From contig NZ_BSTF01000013.1 in assembly GCF_030269365.1 (NCBI RefSeq), forward strand, positions 186,001-250,000: DNA of 64,000 nucleotides, written 5' to 3'. Made by a program: the position numbers and the translations under genes. Below the pieces are notes generated by a model. It was not told the DNA's origin and did not search any database. It saw nothing but the letters and a program-made list of their open reading frames with translations. This DNA is from Lentzea sp. NBRC 102530 (lineage in GTDB: Bacteria > Actinomycetota > Actinomycetes > Mycobacteriales > Pseudonocardiaceae). Numbering within the stretch: position 1 is the first letter of the stretch; every line of letters begins with the position of its first letter. Positions 20,822-29,485 of the stretch are shown here, one piece after another.

Positions 20822-22165
20822 TCACATTCGCTGGAACAAAACGGGCACCTTGCCTCGCGCGGACCGTTCGAATTCCGCGAGTTCCACCCGTTCGACCGAG
20901 AAACCGGCACATCTCGGGCTCATCATCACCTTGCGCAACTGGTAGGCGGGCAGCAGGTGTTGCCGCACCAGTTCCGCTGACAGCCCCTGCGGCGTGCCCG
21001 GCGACAGCAGCAGCCTCATCTCGAACCTCGATGACTCCCACAGGAACTGGAGCTGCACGTCCTCGGCCGCGGCGATGCCGAGCGGCTCCAGCGCACCCAT
21101 GAGGTGGTCGGACGAGATCGTCCAGTTGTCCACGTTCAGCGACTGCGCGGTCCGCCCGAGCAACGTCAGCAACCGCGCCGGACTACCGCACTCGCACTGG
21201 TCGGCGGAGAAGTACCCGCGGTCCCCGATCCGGTAGCGCAGCAGCGCCATCCCCGTGTCCGACAGCGGTGTCACCACCAGTTCACCGGCCTGACCAGCGG
21301 GAACGGGAGCGCCGGTCTCGTCGTCGACGACCTCGACCAGCACCGCGTCCTCGTGCACGTGGTGCGTCGTGCCGCTCAGCCGCGTGCACTGGTAGCCGAT
21401 CGGCCCGGTCTCGGTCGTCGAGTAGGCGAGCGAGCGGACGTTCAGCCCCGGCAGCACGGCGTGCACCGCGTCCAGGCGGGCCTTGCCCATCGCCTCACCG
21501 AGGTAGAGCAGGTTCTCCAGCGATCGCAGCTGGTCAGGAGGGCTCGTGGTGATCAGTTCGGCGGCGAACGCCGGCCCCGCGACCAGCGTGTCGATCCCGT
21601 GGTCGCCGATCGCCGCGGCGATCTCGGCGAAGGGCATCGTGCTGCCCAGCGGGAACGTGAGCACGGGAACGTACCTGCTCAGGTCGTGCACGAAGATGAA
21701 CGCGCCGTTCAGTTCCGCCGGGAACAGGCAGTTCGCGATGCGTTTCGGTGCCTTCCCCAGCACCGCGCGCACCCCGCGGGCGCCCAGCAGGTCGACGATC
21801 TCGTTCGACTCCCACGAGTGGAACACGACCTTGTTGCGCCCCGACGTGCCGCTGGACCGCAGCACCATGCCGGGCAGACCACCGCGCAGCAGGAAGTCCT
21901 CCGAGTGTGGCGGGCACCGTTCTGCCAGCTCAGCGGGGGTGAGAAGGGGCAGCCGAGCGATGTCCGCGACGGTCGCCCCAGGGCTGAGCCCCGGCCACCG
22001 CCTGCTCACCGCGGGCGTCTCGTGGACGGCTCGCGCCAACGCGGCGAGGTTGCCGTCCCTCAGTTCCTCCAGCTCTCCCCTGCTGATCACGTCCAGGTCC
22101 GCGGCCAGTCGCACCGCGCTCGCCCCGCCTACGACGTGCGAGAACAAATCGTTTTTCGCATTCAT
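20822..22165 (-). CDS. PaaK/CapK-like adenylate-forming ligase
   Basis: 447 residues from the ATG at 22165 (MNAKNDLFSH); a longer frame exists upstream but is unlike protein and runs across the divergent promoter region. The ATP-binding loop is LRSSGTSGRNK near residue 108-118, with YSTTETGPIGYQC around 250 and YRIGDRGYFS around 320, matching the phenylacetate-CoA ligase/CapK/LuxE branch. These enzymes activate a carboxylic acid as acyl-adenylate and usually pass it to CoA or a thiol. As the first gene of the operon it may supply the acyl-thioester used by the alpha-oxoamine synthase or an amide bond later in the pathway (inference). A gap of about 96 nt separates it from papB. Confidence 0.8.
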   Translation of the reverse strand: MNAKNDLFSHVVGGASAVRLAADLDVISRGELEELRDGNLAALARAVHETPAVSRRWPGLSPGATVADIARLPLLTPAELAERCPPHSEDFLLRGGLPGMVLRSSGTSGRNKVVFHSWESNEIVDLLGARGVRAVLGKAPKRIANCLFPAELNGAFIFVHDLSRYVPVLTFPLGSTMPFAEIAAAIGDHGIDTLVAGPAFAAELITTSPPDQLRSLENLLYLGEAMGKARLDAVHAVLPGLNVRSLAYSTTETGPIGYQCTRLSGTTHHVHEDAVLVEVVDDETGAPVPAGQAGELVVTPLSDTGMALLRYRIGDRGYFSADQCECGSPARLLTLLGRTAQSLNVDNWTISSDHLMGALEPLGIAAAEDVQLQFLWESSRFEMRLLLSPGTPQGLSAELVRQHLLPAYQLRKVMMSPRCAGFSVERVELAEFERSARGKVPVLFQRM

Positions 22166-22529
22166 CGGATTCCAGTTACCCCCGCTGGTCGTACCGCCCA
22201 CCTGAATTACCCCAGTGCGATGTGCGGCACCCATGACTCGCCTTCGAACGTAGCTGACGCCCGGCAGCTCGTCCAGCGGCCGATCGTAATTGCCGGTTGG
22301 ACCACGAGTGCACACCGTCAACACCGGTCCGACACGCCTTTGTGGACACTCGTGGACCAACGTCGAAAATCACCCGATCGGCCTCTCGCGCACCACAGAT
22401 TGTGTGCGCACCGAGAACCGCACTCATTGTCCGCGATTCCGCGCTAGGCTCGTTCCGGGGGACTCAGGGGTCTATTACCCCGCTGTTTACTTCAACTTTC
22501 TGTTCGCCTGTCAGAACTCGGGGAGACTG
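22166..22529. promoter_or_regulatory. Divergent promoter region of the pap operon and DAHP synthase
   Basis: About 360 bases with no gene, less G/C-rich than the flanks. It must hold the promoters of the minus-strand biosynthetic operon and the plus-strand DAHP synthase. Visible elements are an 18-20 bp imperfect inverted repeat with arms at 22296-22313 and 22342-22361, a GTGCGCAC palindrome at 22404-22411, and a small GGGGT/ACCCC hairpin at 22467-22481 ahead of the DAHP synthase start. No confident -35/-10 pair could be assigned by eye. Confidence 0.6.
22296..22361. repeat. Imperfect inverted repeat in the divergent region
   Basis: Left arm 22296-22313 and right arm 22342-22361 are near-perfect reverse complements (core CCACGAGTG / CACTCGTGG), separated by about 28 bases. 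It could be an operator bound by a dimeric regulator on both sides, or a leader-RNA hairpin. It lies between two divergent biosynthetic units, so it could co-regulate both. Confidence 0.55.
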
Positions 22530-23867
22530 ATGAACAGCGTCGCGGAAAGCGCCCGCACACACACTCGCGTGCGTGACGTGCGGGCCGTCTCCACTCTGCC
22601 GTTCGACGTGCGCCACGAGGTCGAGGAGGCACTGTCCAGACCTGCCGCCCAGCAGCCGTCCTGGCGATCACCGGCCCGCGACGCGGTGGCCGCGCTGAGC
22701 ACCGCGCCACCCGTCGTGCTGGCGTCCGAAGTGGACGGTCTCAGGACCAGACTGGCGTCCGTGGCCCGCGGCGAGGCCTTCCTGCTGCAGGGCGGCGACT
22801 GCGCGGAGACGTTCGCCGGCAACACCGAAGCGCACATCCGCGCCAACTTCACCACGCTCGTGCGGATGGCCGTCGTGCTCACGTACGGCGCGGGCACCCC
22901 GGTCGTCCGGGTGGGCAGGCTGGCGGGTCAGTACGCCAAGCCGCGAACGTCCGATGTGGACTCTTCAGGCCTGCCCTCCTACCGGGGCGACATGGTCAAC
23001 TCGTGGTCCCCGGAAGACCGGTCGCACGACCCCGCGCGCATGCTGCGGGCGCACGCGAACTCAACCGCCACCATGAACATGGTGCGGGCCCTGGCGAACT
23101 CGCCGGTGCCGGCGGGCGGCGCCCCCACCGGCGAGCGGTACGAGGGTCTGGTCACCGAGGTGGACCGCGCCCTGCGGTTCATGCACGCGTGCGGCGCGGT
23201 GAACGACTACACCCGCGACGTCTACGCGAGCCACGAAGCACTTGTGCTCGACTACGAACGTTCCCTGCTCCGAATGGCTGACGGCAGGCTGTACGGGCTG
23301 TCGGGCCACTTCCTCTGGGTGGGCGAGCGCACCCGCCAGCTCGACGGCGCCCACATCGCCCTCGCCGCCCTGCTGGCCAACCCGATCGGCCTCAAGATCG
23401 GCCCGTCCACCACCCCGGAGATGGCGGTCGAGTACGTGGAACGCCTCGACCCGCACCACGAACCGGGCCGCCTCACGCTGATCACCAGGATGGGCCACGA
23501 CCAGATCAGGCGCGTGCTGCCGCCGATCGTGGAGAAGGTGACGGCGTCGGGCCACGAGGTCGTCTGGCAGTGCGACCCGATGCACGGCAACACCGAGTCG
23601 TCCCCGACCGGTCACAAGACCCGCCGCTTCGACCGGATCATCGACGAGGTGGCGGGGTTCTTCGAGGTGCACCGCGCCCTCGGCACCCACCCCGGCGGCA
23701 TCCACGTGGAGCTGACCGGCGAGGACGTCACCGAATGCCTCGGCGGCGAGCAGGACATCACGGAGACCGACCTCGGCGAGCGGTACCTGACGGCCTGCGA
23801 CCCGAGGCTCAACACCCGGCAGTCGGTGGAACTCGCGTTCCTGGTGGCGGAGATGCTGCGGGGCTAG
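22530..23867 (+). CDS. aroA-II: 3-deoxy-7-phosphoheptulonate (DAHP) synthase, class II
   Basis: 445 residues from the ATG at 22530, with GGGGAG six bases upstream; frames reaching further upstream lie in the regulatory region. Class II (plant/actinobacterial) features are LLQGGDCAETF near 83, RVGRLAGQYAKPRT near 125 and DPMHGNTESSPTGHKTRRFD near 350. It condenses phosphoenolpyruvate and erythrose-4-phosphate, the entry to the shikimate pathway. Divergent placement from a chorismate-consuming operon suggests it is a dedicated copy that boosts precursor supply; whether the genome has another copy cannot be seen. Its stop shares a CTAG with the stop of the convergent GNAT gene. Confidence 0.93.
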   Translation: MNSVAESARTHTRVRDVRAVSTLPFDVRHEVEEALSRPAAQQPSWRSPARDAVAALSTAPPVVLASEVDGLRTRLASVARGEAFLLQGGDCAETFAGNTEAHIRANFTTLVRMAVVLTYGAGTPVVRVGRLAGQYAKPRTSDVDSSGLPSYRGDMVNSWSPEDRSHDPARMLRAHANSTATMNMVRALANSPVPAGGAPTGERYEGLVTEVDRALRFMHACGAVNDYTRDVYASHEALVLDYERSLLRMADGRLYGLSGHFLWVGERTRQLDGAHIALAALLANPIGLKIGPSTTPEMAVEYVERLDPHHEPGRLTLITRMGHDQIRRVLPPIVEKVTASGHEVVWQCDPMHGNTESSPTGHKTRRFDRIIDEVAGFFEVHRALGTHPGGIHVELTGEDVTECLGGEQDITETDLGERYLTACDPRLNTRQSVELAFLVAEMLRG

Positions 23868-24418
23868 GGGCGGGATCGACGTTCCTCGGCGAGCAGGGCG
23901 TACACGACGAGGTCGCTCCACTCACCCCTGAGGATCGCCCACTCCCGGAAGTGGGCTTCCCTGCGCATGCCGAGGCGTTCCATCAACCGCCACGACGGCT
24001 CGTTGCGCGGGTCGCACTCGGCGACGATCCGGTGCAGCCCCAGCTCGTCGAACCCGAGGGTGAGCATCGTGCGGGCCACCTCGGTGGCGTACCCGCGGCC
24101 CTGGAAGGCGGGGTGCAGGCTGTACCCGATCTCGCCCTGCCGGTCCTTCTCGCTGAGCCACTTCAGCATGGCGTCGCCGATGACGCGGCCGTCCAGCTCG
24201 ACGGCCAGGATCAGCCGCTGCCCTGCCGCGGTCAGCTCGGTCTCGCCGACCCGCTGGGCCAGCACCTTCCCGCACTCGTCGCGGGTGGAGGCGTCGTTGT
24301 AGAGGTAGCGGCGCACCTCGGGGAGTGCGCGGTAGGCGAGGAAGTCGTCGAGGTCGTCCGCGGTGAACGGCCGCAGCAGCAGCCGTTCCGTCCGGATCGG
24401 GAAGTCGGGCTTCACCAC
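23864..24418 (-). CDS. GNAT family N-acetyltransferase (RimJ/RimL type), paralogue
   Basis: 184 residues from a GTG at 24418; a second GTG follows at once (24415) and has the better SD spacing, so the start is uncertain by one codon. The motifs are RTERLLLRPFTADDLDDFLA, the acetyl-CoA loop HPAFQGRGYATEVA and GLHRIVAECDPRNEPSWRLM. Strongly similar over its whole length to the GNAT at 9084-9653, by eye about half the residues. The acceptor is unknown. It overlaps the DAHP synthase stop by 4 nt (CTAG), tail to tail. Confidence 0.87.
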   Translation of the reverse strand: MVKPDFPIRTERLLLRPFTADDLDDFLAYRALPEVRRYLYNDASTRDECGKVLAQRVGETELTAAGQRLILAVELDGRVIGDAMLKWLSEKDRQGEIGYSLHPAFQGRGYATEVARTMLTLGFDELGLHRIVAECDPRNEPSWRLMERLGMRREAHFREWAILRGEWSDLVVYALLAEERRSRP

Positions 24419-24467
24419 GTCCTCCACAGTGCCACCGCGCCGAGGAACACCCGCCGGTCGTGGGAGA

Positions 24468-24647
24468 TCAGCTTGCCGTCGTGCTCGCGCTGGAGCCCTT
24501 CGCGAGGTGGAGGAACGCCTCCCACGCCTCGCAGGAGAGCGGGAGGTGGGTGGCGGGTGCCTTGCTGTCGCGGATGCCGACGCCGTGCCCGACCTCGACG
24601 CAGTCGCTGGCCTCCGGGCTGTAGCTGCTCTTGCGCCACTCGGACAT
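24468..24647 (-). CDS. DUF397 domain protein
   Basis: 59 residues from the ATG at 24647, which has GAGGAGG just upstream, at the end of the regulator gene. The sequence begins MSEWRKSSYSPEASDCVEV, the hallmark of DUF397, and continues to GIRDSKAP. In actinomycetes these small acidic proteins are encoded beside a DUF5753 XRE regulator and modulate it, as in WhiJ-type systems that control development or secondary metabolism. The partner lies directly upstream here. An upstream ATG at 24668 would overlap the regulator gene and lacks an SD. Confidence 0.88.
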   Translation of the reverse strand: MSEWRKSSYSPEASDCVEVGHGVGIRDSKAPATHLPLSCEAWEAFLHLAKGSSASTTAS

Positions 24648-24660
24648 CCGGCACGCCTCC

Positions 24661-25491
24661 TCAGGCAAGCATTGCGGTGATCAGCCTCCTCGATTGTTCC
24701 GCATCCAAGGCGTCCTGATCCAACCGCTTCAGCACTGCGGAGTAGCAGTCCAGCGAGGCCTTGTCGTCGAGGAACAGGCCTGAGTTCTGGCTCTCGATGA
24801 ACACCACCGGCTCGAACCTGTCGAAGTTGAGCTGGGTGAAGGAGCCCGACATGCCCGCGTGCGCGCCGATCGCCGTCGGCACGACCCGGAGGGTGATGTA
24901 CTGCCGCACCAGCATCATGAGGATGTGGGTGAGCTGCGAGCGCATCACGTCGGCACCGCCGACGGGCAGGCGGAGCGCCTGCTCGTGCACGTAGAAGACG
25001 AACTGCCGGCCGGGCCTCAGGATCGACTGCCGGTCGAGCTTCGCGCGGATGAGGGCGTCGACGTCGGCGGGCTTGATCTTGGCCGACTTCTCCGCGGCCG
25101 CGCGCATGTAGCCCGCGATCTGGAGGTGGCCGGGAACGAGGTTCATGGACCACACGGTGATCATGCTGGCGAGGCGTTCCTGGCTGATGAGCGAGTGCAC
25201 CTGGTCCGGCACACCGTCCTCGGGGAACTGCAGCCAGCCGCGTTCCCGCGACTCGCGGTGCAGGGCGACCAGGCGGTCCACCTCGTCGTTGGGCGTGCGG
25301 CAGTAGGAGAGGACGCGGACCAGTTCGATCTCGGTGACGCCGCCCTTGCCGTTCACCATGTCCGAGATCTTGGCTTCCTGCCAGTTCAGCACCACGGCGA
25401 GCATGCGCTGGGTCATGCCGCACTGTTCGATGGCGTCGCGGACGCCCTCGCCGAACTCCCGGCCCACCACGGTTGAGTTGCGTTTCGGCAT
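24661..25491 (-). CDS. XRE-family regulator with DUF5753
   Basis: 276 residues from the ATG at 25491 (MPKRNSTVVGREF). Residues 10-70 are a helix-turn-helix of the XRE type (CGMTQRMLAVVLNWQEAKIS), then the DUF5753 domain at about 90-265 (ITVWSMNLVPGHLQIAGYMR near 110-130, LRVVPTAIGAHAGMSGSFTQ near 205-225). It is the DNA-binding half of the WhiJ-like pair with the DUF397 protein that follows. Such pairs are numerous in streptomycetes and relatives and often act on nearby or morphogenetic promoters; the targets of this one cannot be deduced. Confidence 0.9.
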   Translation of the reverse strand: MPKRNSTVVGREFGEGVRDAIEQCGMTQRMLAVVLNWQEAKISDMVNGKGGVTEIELVRVLSYCRTPNDEVDRLVALHRESRERGWLQFPEDGVPDQVHSLISQERLASMITVWSMNLVPGHLQIAGYMRAAAEKSAKIKPADVDALIRAKLDRQSILRPGRQFVFYVHEQALRLPVGGADVMRSQLTHILMMLVRQYITLRVVPTAIGAHAGMSGSFTQLNFDRFEPVVFIESQNSGLFLDDKASLDCYSAVLKRLDQDALDAEQSRRLITAMLA

Positions 25492-25593
25492 GCGGACGAA
25501 GCTAGGAGACGAACTCCCCTCCACTCCAACGTTTCTGCCCGAATCGCCCCGAACGAAGTACGGATTGGAGACGCTCCAACCCGACACCCCGTG

Positions 25594-26895
25594 CTAGCTG
25601 GGCGTACTCGTTGCCAAGCTCTGCGACGTCGTCTGCACCGAGCTGCTGCCGCTGTTGGCGCTGCTGCTCCCGGCGTTGCTCGTGGAGGACGAGCCGTCCG
25701 GCGTCGACTGCGGCGGGACCGTCGTCGTGGTGGTCGTCGTGGTCGTGGTGGTCGTCGACCCCGTCGTGGTGGTCGTCGTCGTCGTGGTCGTGGTGGTGCA
25801 CGAGCTGAACGGCGGCGGCGTCGTGGACGTGGTGGTCGACGTGGTGGTGCTCGACGTCGTGGATGACGTGGTGCCCGTGGTGGGGGTCAGGCAGGTCGGC
25901 GGCGTCGTGGTCGTCGTCGTGGTGGTCGTGGTCGTCGTGGGGTTGCCCGTGTTCCCGTTGTTGCCGTTGTTCGGCGGGTTGCCGGTGTTCCCGTTGCCCG
26001 GCTGCGGGTTCTGCTGGCCGTTGCCGGTGTCCGGCAGGAGCGGCAGCGTGTCGACGTTCTCGCTGTAGACCTTGGCCCAGTTGAGGACCTTCTTCACGTA
26101 CTCGGGGTCGCGGTTGTAGCGGAACACCGCGGCGGCCCGGTCGGACTGCTTGGTCATGTCGCCGCCGCCCGAGCACAGGTAGCGGCCGGAGCCGAGGGCG
26201 GCGTCGTAGATGTTGTTGGGGTTGACGTTGCCGTCGTCGTTCAGGTCGCCGCCGAAGCTCGCCCACGTCTCCGGGATGAACTGCATCGGGCCGACCGCGC
26301 GGTCCCAGGCCGTGTCGCCGTCGAGGCGGCCACCGTCGGTGTCGCGGATCGCGGCCATGCCGGGAGCGCCGTTGAGGACCGGGCCGAGGATCTTGGGGGT
26401 CGCGTCGCCGACAGCGTTGACACGGCCGTTGTTGGCGTGGTTCGACTCGATCTTGCCGATGCCCGCGAGCAGCGCCCAGTCGAGGTTGCAGCCGGGGACG
26501 AGCTCGCCCAGCCTGTCCTCGGCGCGCAGGTACGCCTCGACCATGACGCCGGGGATGTCGTGGACGCCCGGGAGGTCGTCGTTGCCGGGGTCGAGGTCGA
26601 GGTCGTCGTCGATGTCGCCGTCCTCGAGGTCGGCGAGCAGTGCGGCGCTCAGTTCCTCGGACAGCGGCAGGCGGCCGGACGCGCCCAGTTCGGCCGGGTC
26701 GCGGTGCAACGCTCCGTAGACGTCGGCGGGACCGAGGGTGACGTTGATGTCGTTGTGCTTGGCGAGGTTGACCCAGTCGACCAGCTTGGTCCCGACGATC
26801 ATCGCGGGGGCGAGCATCGCAGCCAGCGCTGCCACGGCGAAGCCCTTTTGCCTAGGGCTCAACGCCGATGGACCACGCAGTTTGGCCATTGCCAC
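25594..26895 (-). CDS. Membrane-anchored lytic transglycosylase with Thr-rich tail
   Basis: 433 residues from a GTG (GAGAGGTGAG seven bases upstream). A single membrane anchor at 17-37 (FAVAALAAMLAPAMIVG) is followed by a murein transglycosylase domain at about 115-285: catalytic glutamate in AGIGKIESNHA, then GGRLDGDTAWDRAVGPMQFI and IYDAALGSGRYLC. Residues 300-433 are low complexity: a Asn/Gly/Pro run, then three tracts of about 12 threonines, then Ser-rich, a probable extended or O-glycosylated cell-wall spacer. The domain cleaves peptidoglycan glycan strands. In M. tuberculosis lpqU, also a transglycosylase, lies next to eno, and eno/divIC/DUF501 are immediately upstream here. A paralogue lies at 41359-42177. 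Confidence 0.88.
   Translation of the reverse strand: MAMAKLRGPSALSPRQKGFAVAALAAMLAPAMIVGTKLVDWVNLAKHNDINVTLGPADVYGALHRDPAELGASGRLPLSEELSAALLADLEDGDIDDDLDLDPGNDDLPGVHDIPGVMVEAYLRAEDRLGELVPGCNLDWALLAGIGKIESNHANNGRVNAVGDATPKILGPVLNGAPGMAAIRDTDGGRLDGDTAWDRAVGPMQFIPETWASFGGDLNDDGNVNPNNIYDAALGSGRYLCSGGGDMTKQSDRAAAVFRYNRDPEYVKKVLNWAKVYSENVDTLPLLPDTGNGQQNPQPGNGNTGNPPNNGNNGNTGNPTTTTTTTTTTTTPPTCLTPTTGTTSSTTSSTTTSTTTSTTPPPFSSCTTTTTTTTTTTTGSTTTTTTTTTTTTVPPQSTPDGSSSTSNAGSSSANSGSSSVQTTSQSLATSTPS
25707..25945. repeat. ACC/ACG codon microsatellite encoding poly-Thr
   Basis: Within the transglycosylase gene, interrupted tracts of GTG/GTC triplets on the plus strand (ACC/ACG threonine codons on the minus strand) form a low-complexity repeat. 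Such triplet tracts are prone to slippage, so the tail length may vary between strains. Confidence 0.8.
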
Positions 26896-27041
26896 GAATA
26901 CTCACCTCTCGTGCGTCATCGCGGCTCGCCGTCCTGCAGTTACGGCGAATGCCCCCGTCGGTGACCAGTCCCACCCTGCCTCACTACGAAGCCTAGGTGT
27001 ACCCAAGACGGAGTGAAGCGTGTGTTCGGTTCCGTTGACCG

Positions 27042-27560
27042 TTAACCGGCCGCGCATTCACCGGCGGGCCACAGCCCCTGCGCCTCCAAGACAGCCAGCG
27101 CCTCGTCCCCCATGGGGTTCACGCCGGGGCCCTTGGCGAGGGAGTGGGCGACGTGCACGTGCAGGCACTTGACGCGCACCGGCATGCCACCCGCGGTCAC
27201 CTGCGTGCCGAGCGACTCGATGGCGTCGCGTTCGGCCAGGTACGCCTCGTGCGCGCGCTGGTAGGCGGCGGCCAGGTCGGCGTCGGTGGCCAGGCGCTCC
27301 TGCTGCTCCTTCATCAACCCGCCGCCCTCGAGCGTGCTGACCAGCGAGTTCAGCTTGGGGCAGGTGAGGTAGTAGAGGGTCGGGAACGGTGTCCCGTCGG
27401 GCAGCCGGGGCGCCGTCTGCACGACGTTCGGGTGCCCGCTGGGGCACCGGGAGGCGATCGCACGCGTCCCGCGCGGCGTGCGGCCGAGCTGCTGAGCGAC
27501 CGTTTCCAGGTCAGCAGCACTTACTTGCGTGTCACCGATTCCCACAGTTCCTCGTACCAA
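27042..27560 (-). CDS. DUF501 domain protein
   Basis: 172 residues with the listed start at a TTG (27560); a GTG at 27545 preceded by GAGGAAC is a likely alternative, and both overlap the end of divIC. Recognised as DUF501 by RCPSGHPNVVQTAPRLPDGT, YYLTCPKLNSLVSTLEGGG and GGMPVRVKCLHVHVAHSLAKG, with several conserved Cys/His residues that could bind metal. Function unknown; the gene follows divIC and eno in most actinobacteria (Rv1025 in M. tuberculosis) and normally precedes ppx, which is absent here, a lytic transglycosylase being found instead. Confidence 0.85.
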   Translation of the reverse strand: MVRGTVGIGDTQVSAADLETVAQQLGRTPRGTRAIASRCPSGHPNVVQTAPRLPDGTPFPTLYYLTCPKLNSLVSTLEGGGLMKEQQERLATDADLAAAYQRAHEAYLAERDAIESLGTQVTAGGMPVRVKCLHVHVAHSLAKGPGVNPMGDEALAVLEAQGLWPAGECAAG

Positions 27561-28015
27561 GACCCTTGTGCCGCCGGCTTGCCGGACGGCCTCTCCGATT
27601 CGGTGTTGCGACTCTCGTCACCCGGCAGTTGCACGATGTAGGGCGTCTCGCCGGGCCGCACCCAGTGCAGCCGCTTGCGCGCCTCGATCTCCACGTACGC
27701 CGGGTCCTGCAGTTCCGCCTTGCGCTTCTCCAGCGCGGAGACGGTCTCCCGCAGCTTCTGCTGCTCGGCACCCACGTCGCGCAGCTCGTCGCGCTGCGAG
27801 AGGTAGGTCCGGAGCGGGACCGCGATGCTCAACGCCAGTGCGCAGAGCACCATCGCGAACATCGCGGCCCGGCGCGTGCCGGTCATGCCGAACGCGCCAC
27901 CCGTGCCGTCACCGCGCCTGGACGGCGCCTTCGGGCGAGGTGGCTTGCGCGCACGTGCGGGCCGCGCCTCCCGCTCTTCGCGGGGGCGACGGGGACGACG
28001 CGCGCGCTCGGCCAT
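27521..28015 (-). CDS. divIC: FtsB/DivIC family septum formation initiator
   Basis: 164 residues. A strongly basic Arg/Pro-rich cytoplasmic tail (residues 1-45) leads into one transmembrane segment near 50-70 (FAMVLCALALSIAVPLRTYL), then a coiled coil (LRDVGAEQQKLRETVSALEK) and the EARKRLHWVRPGETPYIV end typical of DivIC/FtsB. It is part of the FtsL-FtsQ-DivIC divisome subcomplex. Encoded 13 nt after eno, the usual actinobacterial arrangement. Confidence 0.9.
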   Translation of the reverse strand: MAERARRPRRPREEREARPARARKPPRPKAPSRRGDGTGGAFGMTGTRRAAMFAMVLCALALSIAVPLRTYLSQRDELRDVGAEQQKLRETVSALEKRKAELQDPAYVEIEARKRLHWVRPGETPYIVQLPGDESRNTESERPSGKPAAQGSWYEELWESVTRK

Positions 28016-28028
28016 GTCCTACAGCCTC

Positions 28029-29315
28029 TCAGCTCTCCGGCGTGTAGCGCGGGAACGCGAGCTCACCCGCGTAGCGCGCCGCGTCGCCGAGGCTCTCCTC
28101 GATGCGCAGGAGCTGGTTGTACTTCGCGGTGCGCTCACCGCGGGCCGGGGCACCGGTCTTGATCTGGCCGGCACCGGTCGCGACGGCGAGGTCCGCGATG
28201 GTGGTGTCCTCGGTCTCGCCGGAGCGGTGGGACATCATCGACTTGTAGCCGTAGCTCGTGGCCAGCGACACCGCGTCGAGCGTCTCGGACAGCGTGCCGA
28301 TCTGGTTGACCTTCACCAGCAGCGCGTTGGCGGCGCGGCGGGAGATGCCCTCCTCCAGGCGCTCCGGGTTCGTCACGAACAGGTCGTCACCGACGATCTG
28401 GACCTTCTCGCCCAGCTCGGCGGTCATCTGCACCCAGCCGTCCCAGTCGTCCTCGGACAGCGGGTCCTCGATGGAGACCATCGGGTAGTCGCGGACGAGC
28501 TCGGAGTAGTAGCCGATCATCTGCTCGGCCGAGCGCTTGTTGTTCTCGAACGAGTAGGCGCCGTCCGAGTAGAACTCGGTGGCGGCCACGTCGAGCGCGA
28601 GCGCGACGTCGCGGCCCGCCCGGTAGCCCGCCTTCTCGATGGCCTCGAGGATGAGGTCGAGCGCGTCGCGGTTGCTGCCGAGGTTCGGCGCGAAACCGCC
28701 CTCGTCACCCAGGCCCGTCGCGAGACCCTTGCTCTTCAGCACGGACTTCAGCGCGTGGTAGACCTCGGTGCCCCAGCGCAGGCCCTCGCGGAACGTCTCC
28801 GCGCCGATCGGCGCGATCATGAACTCCTGGATGTCCACGTCGGTGTCGGCGTGCGAGCCACCGTTGAGGATGTTCAGCATCGGCACGGGCAGCACGTGCG
28901 CGTTCGGGCCACCGATGTAGCGGAACAGCTCCAGGCCGCTGGACGTCGCCGCCGCCTTCGCGACCGCGAGGCTCACGCCGAGGATCGCGTTGGCGCCGAG
29001 GCGGCCCTTGTCCGGCGTGCCGTCGAGGTCGACGAGCTTCTGGTCGACCACGCGCTGCTCGACGGCCTCGATGCCGACCAGCTCGGGCCCGATCTCGTCG
29101 AGCACCGCCGTGACCGCGCGCTCGACGCCCTTGCCCAGGTACCGCTTGGCGTCGCCGTCCCGCAGCTCCACCGCCTCGTGCTCACCGGTCGAAGCACCGG
29201 ACGGAACCGCGGCACGCTCCAGCGTGCCGTCGTCCAGAGCCACCTCGACCTCGACGGTGGGGTTGCCGCGAGAGTCCAGGATCTCGCGTGCTCCGACCTG
29301 CTCGATGACCGCCAC
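28029..29315 (-). CDS. eno: Enolase
   Basis: 428 residues from a GTG with GGGAG upstream. Full-length enolase: AREILDSRGNPTVEVEV at the N-terminus, GDEGGFAPNL near 203, the metal-binding SIEDPLSEDDWDGW near 280, KVNQIGTLSETLDAV near 330 and the SHRSGETEDTTIADLAVAT loop near 362. It interconverts 2-phosphoglycerate and phosphoenolpyruvate in the cytoplasm; that product is also one substrate of DAHP synthase. First gene of the eno-divIC-DUF501 unit. Confidence 0.97.
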   Translation of the reverse strand: MAVIEQVGAREILDSRGNPTVEVEVALDDGTLERAAVPSGASTGEHEAVELRDGDAKRYLGKGVERAVTAVLDEIGPELVGIEAVEQRVVDQKLVDLDGTPDKGRLGANAILGVSLAVAKAAATSSGLELFRYIGGPNAHVLPVPMLNILNGGSHADTDVDIQEFMIAPIGAETFREGLRWGTEVYHALKSVLKSKGLATGLGDEGGFAPNLGSNRDALDLILEAIEKAGYRAGRDVALALDVAATEFYSDGAYSFENNKRSAEQMIGYYSELVRDYPMVSIEDPLSEDDWDGWVQMTAELGEKVQIVGDDLFVTNPERLEEGISRRAANALLVKVNQIGTLSETLDAVSLATSYGYKSMMSHRSGETEDTTIADLAVATGAGQIKTGAPARGERTAKYNQLLRIEESLGDAARYAGELAFPRYTPES

Positions 29316-29485
29316 TTGCGCTCCCTGTTTCTGCTGCGTCTCGTCGTCGTGACGAGCCTACTTGGGCCAGGTGACCGGCAGGGGCTCGACACCGTCGGAT
29401 CACGGCGGAGCGACCGGGCCTGTCGTCTGAATCGTGCCAGAAGACGTGGCGGGTGGGAACCGTTCCGCCTGCGTGCCCGCGGACA

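Noticed and set aside
20641..20910. Small Cys-rich frame (CPFC..., ECE..., CVEACPF) on the minus strand between the ligase and papB
   Set aside because: It overlaps papB and the end of the ligase gene in another frame, has no SD and reads like a chance frame in GC-rich DNA.
26896..27041. Possible ydaO-type c-di-AMP riboswitch upstream of the transglycosylase (common before cell-wall hydrolases)
   Set aside because: Only 146 bases are available and the diagnostic conserved motifs are not recognisable; only a simple hairpin at 26926-26948 is visible.
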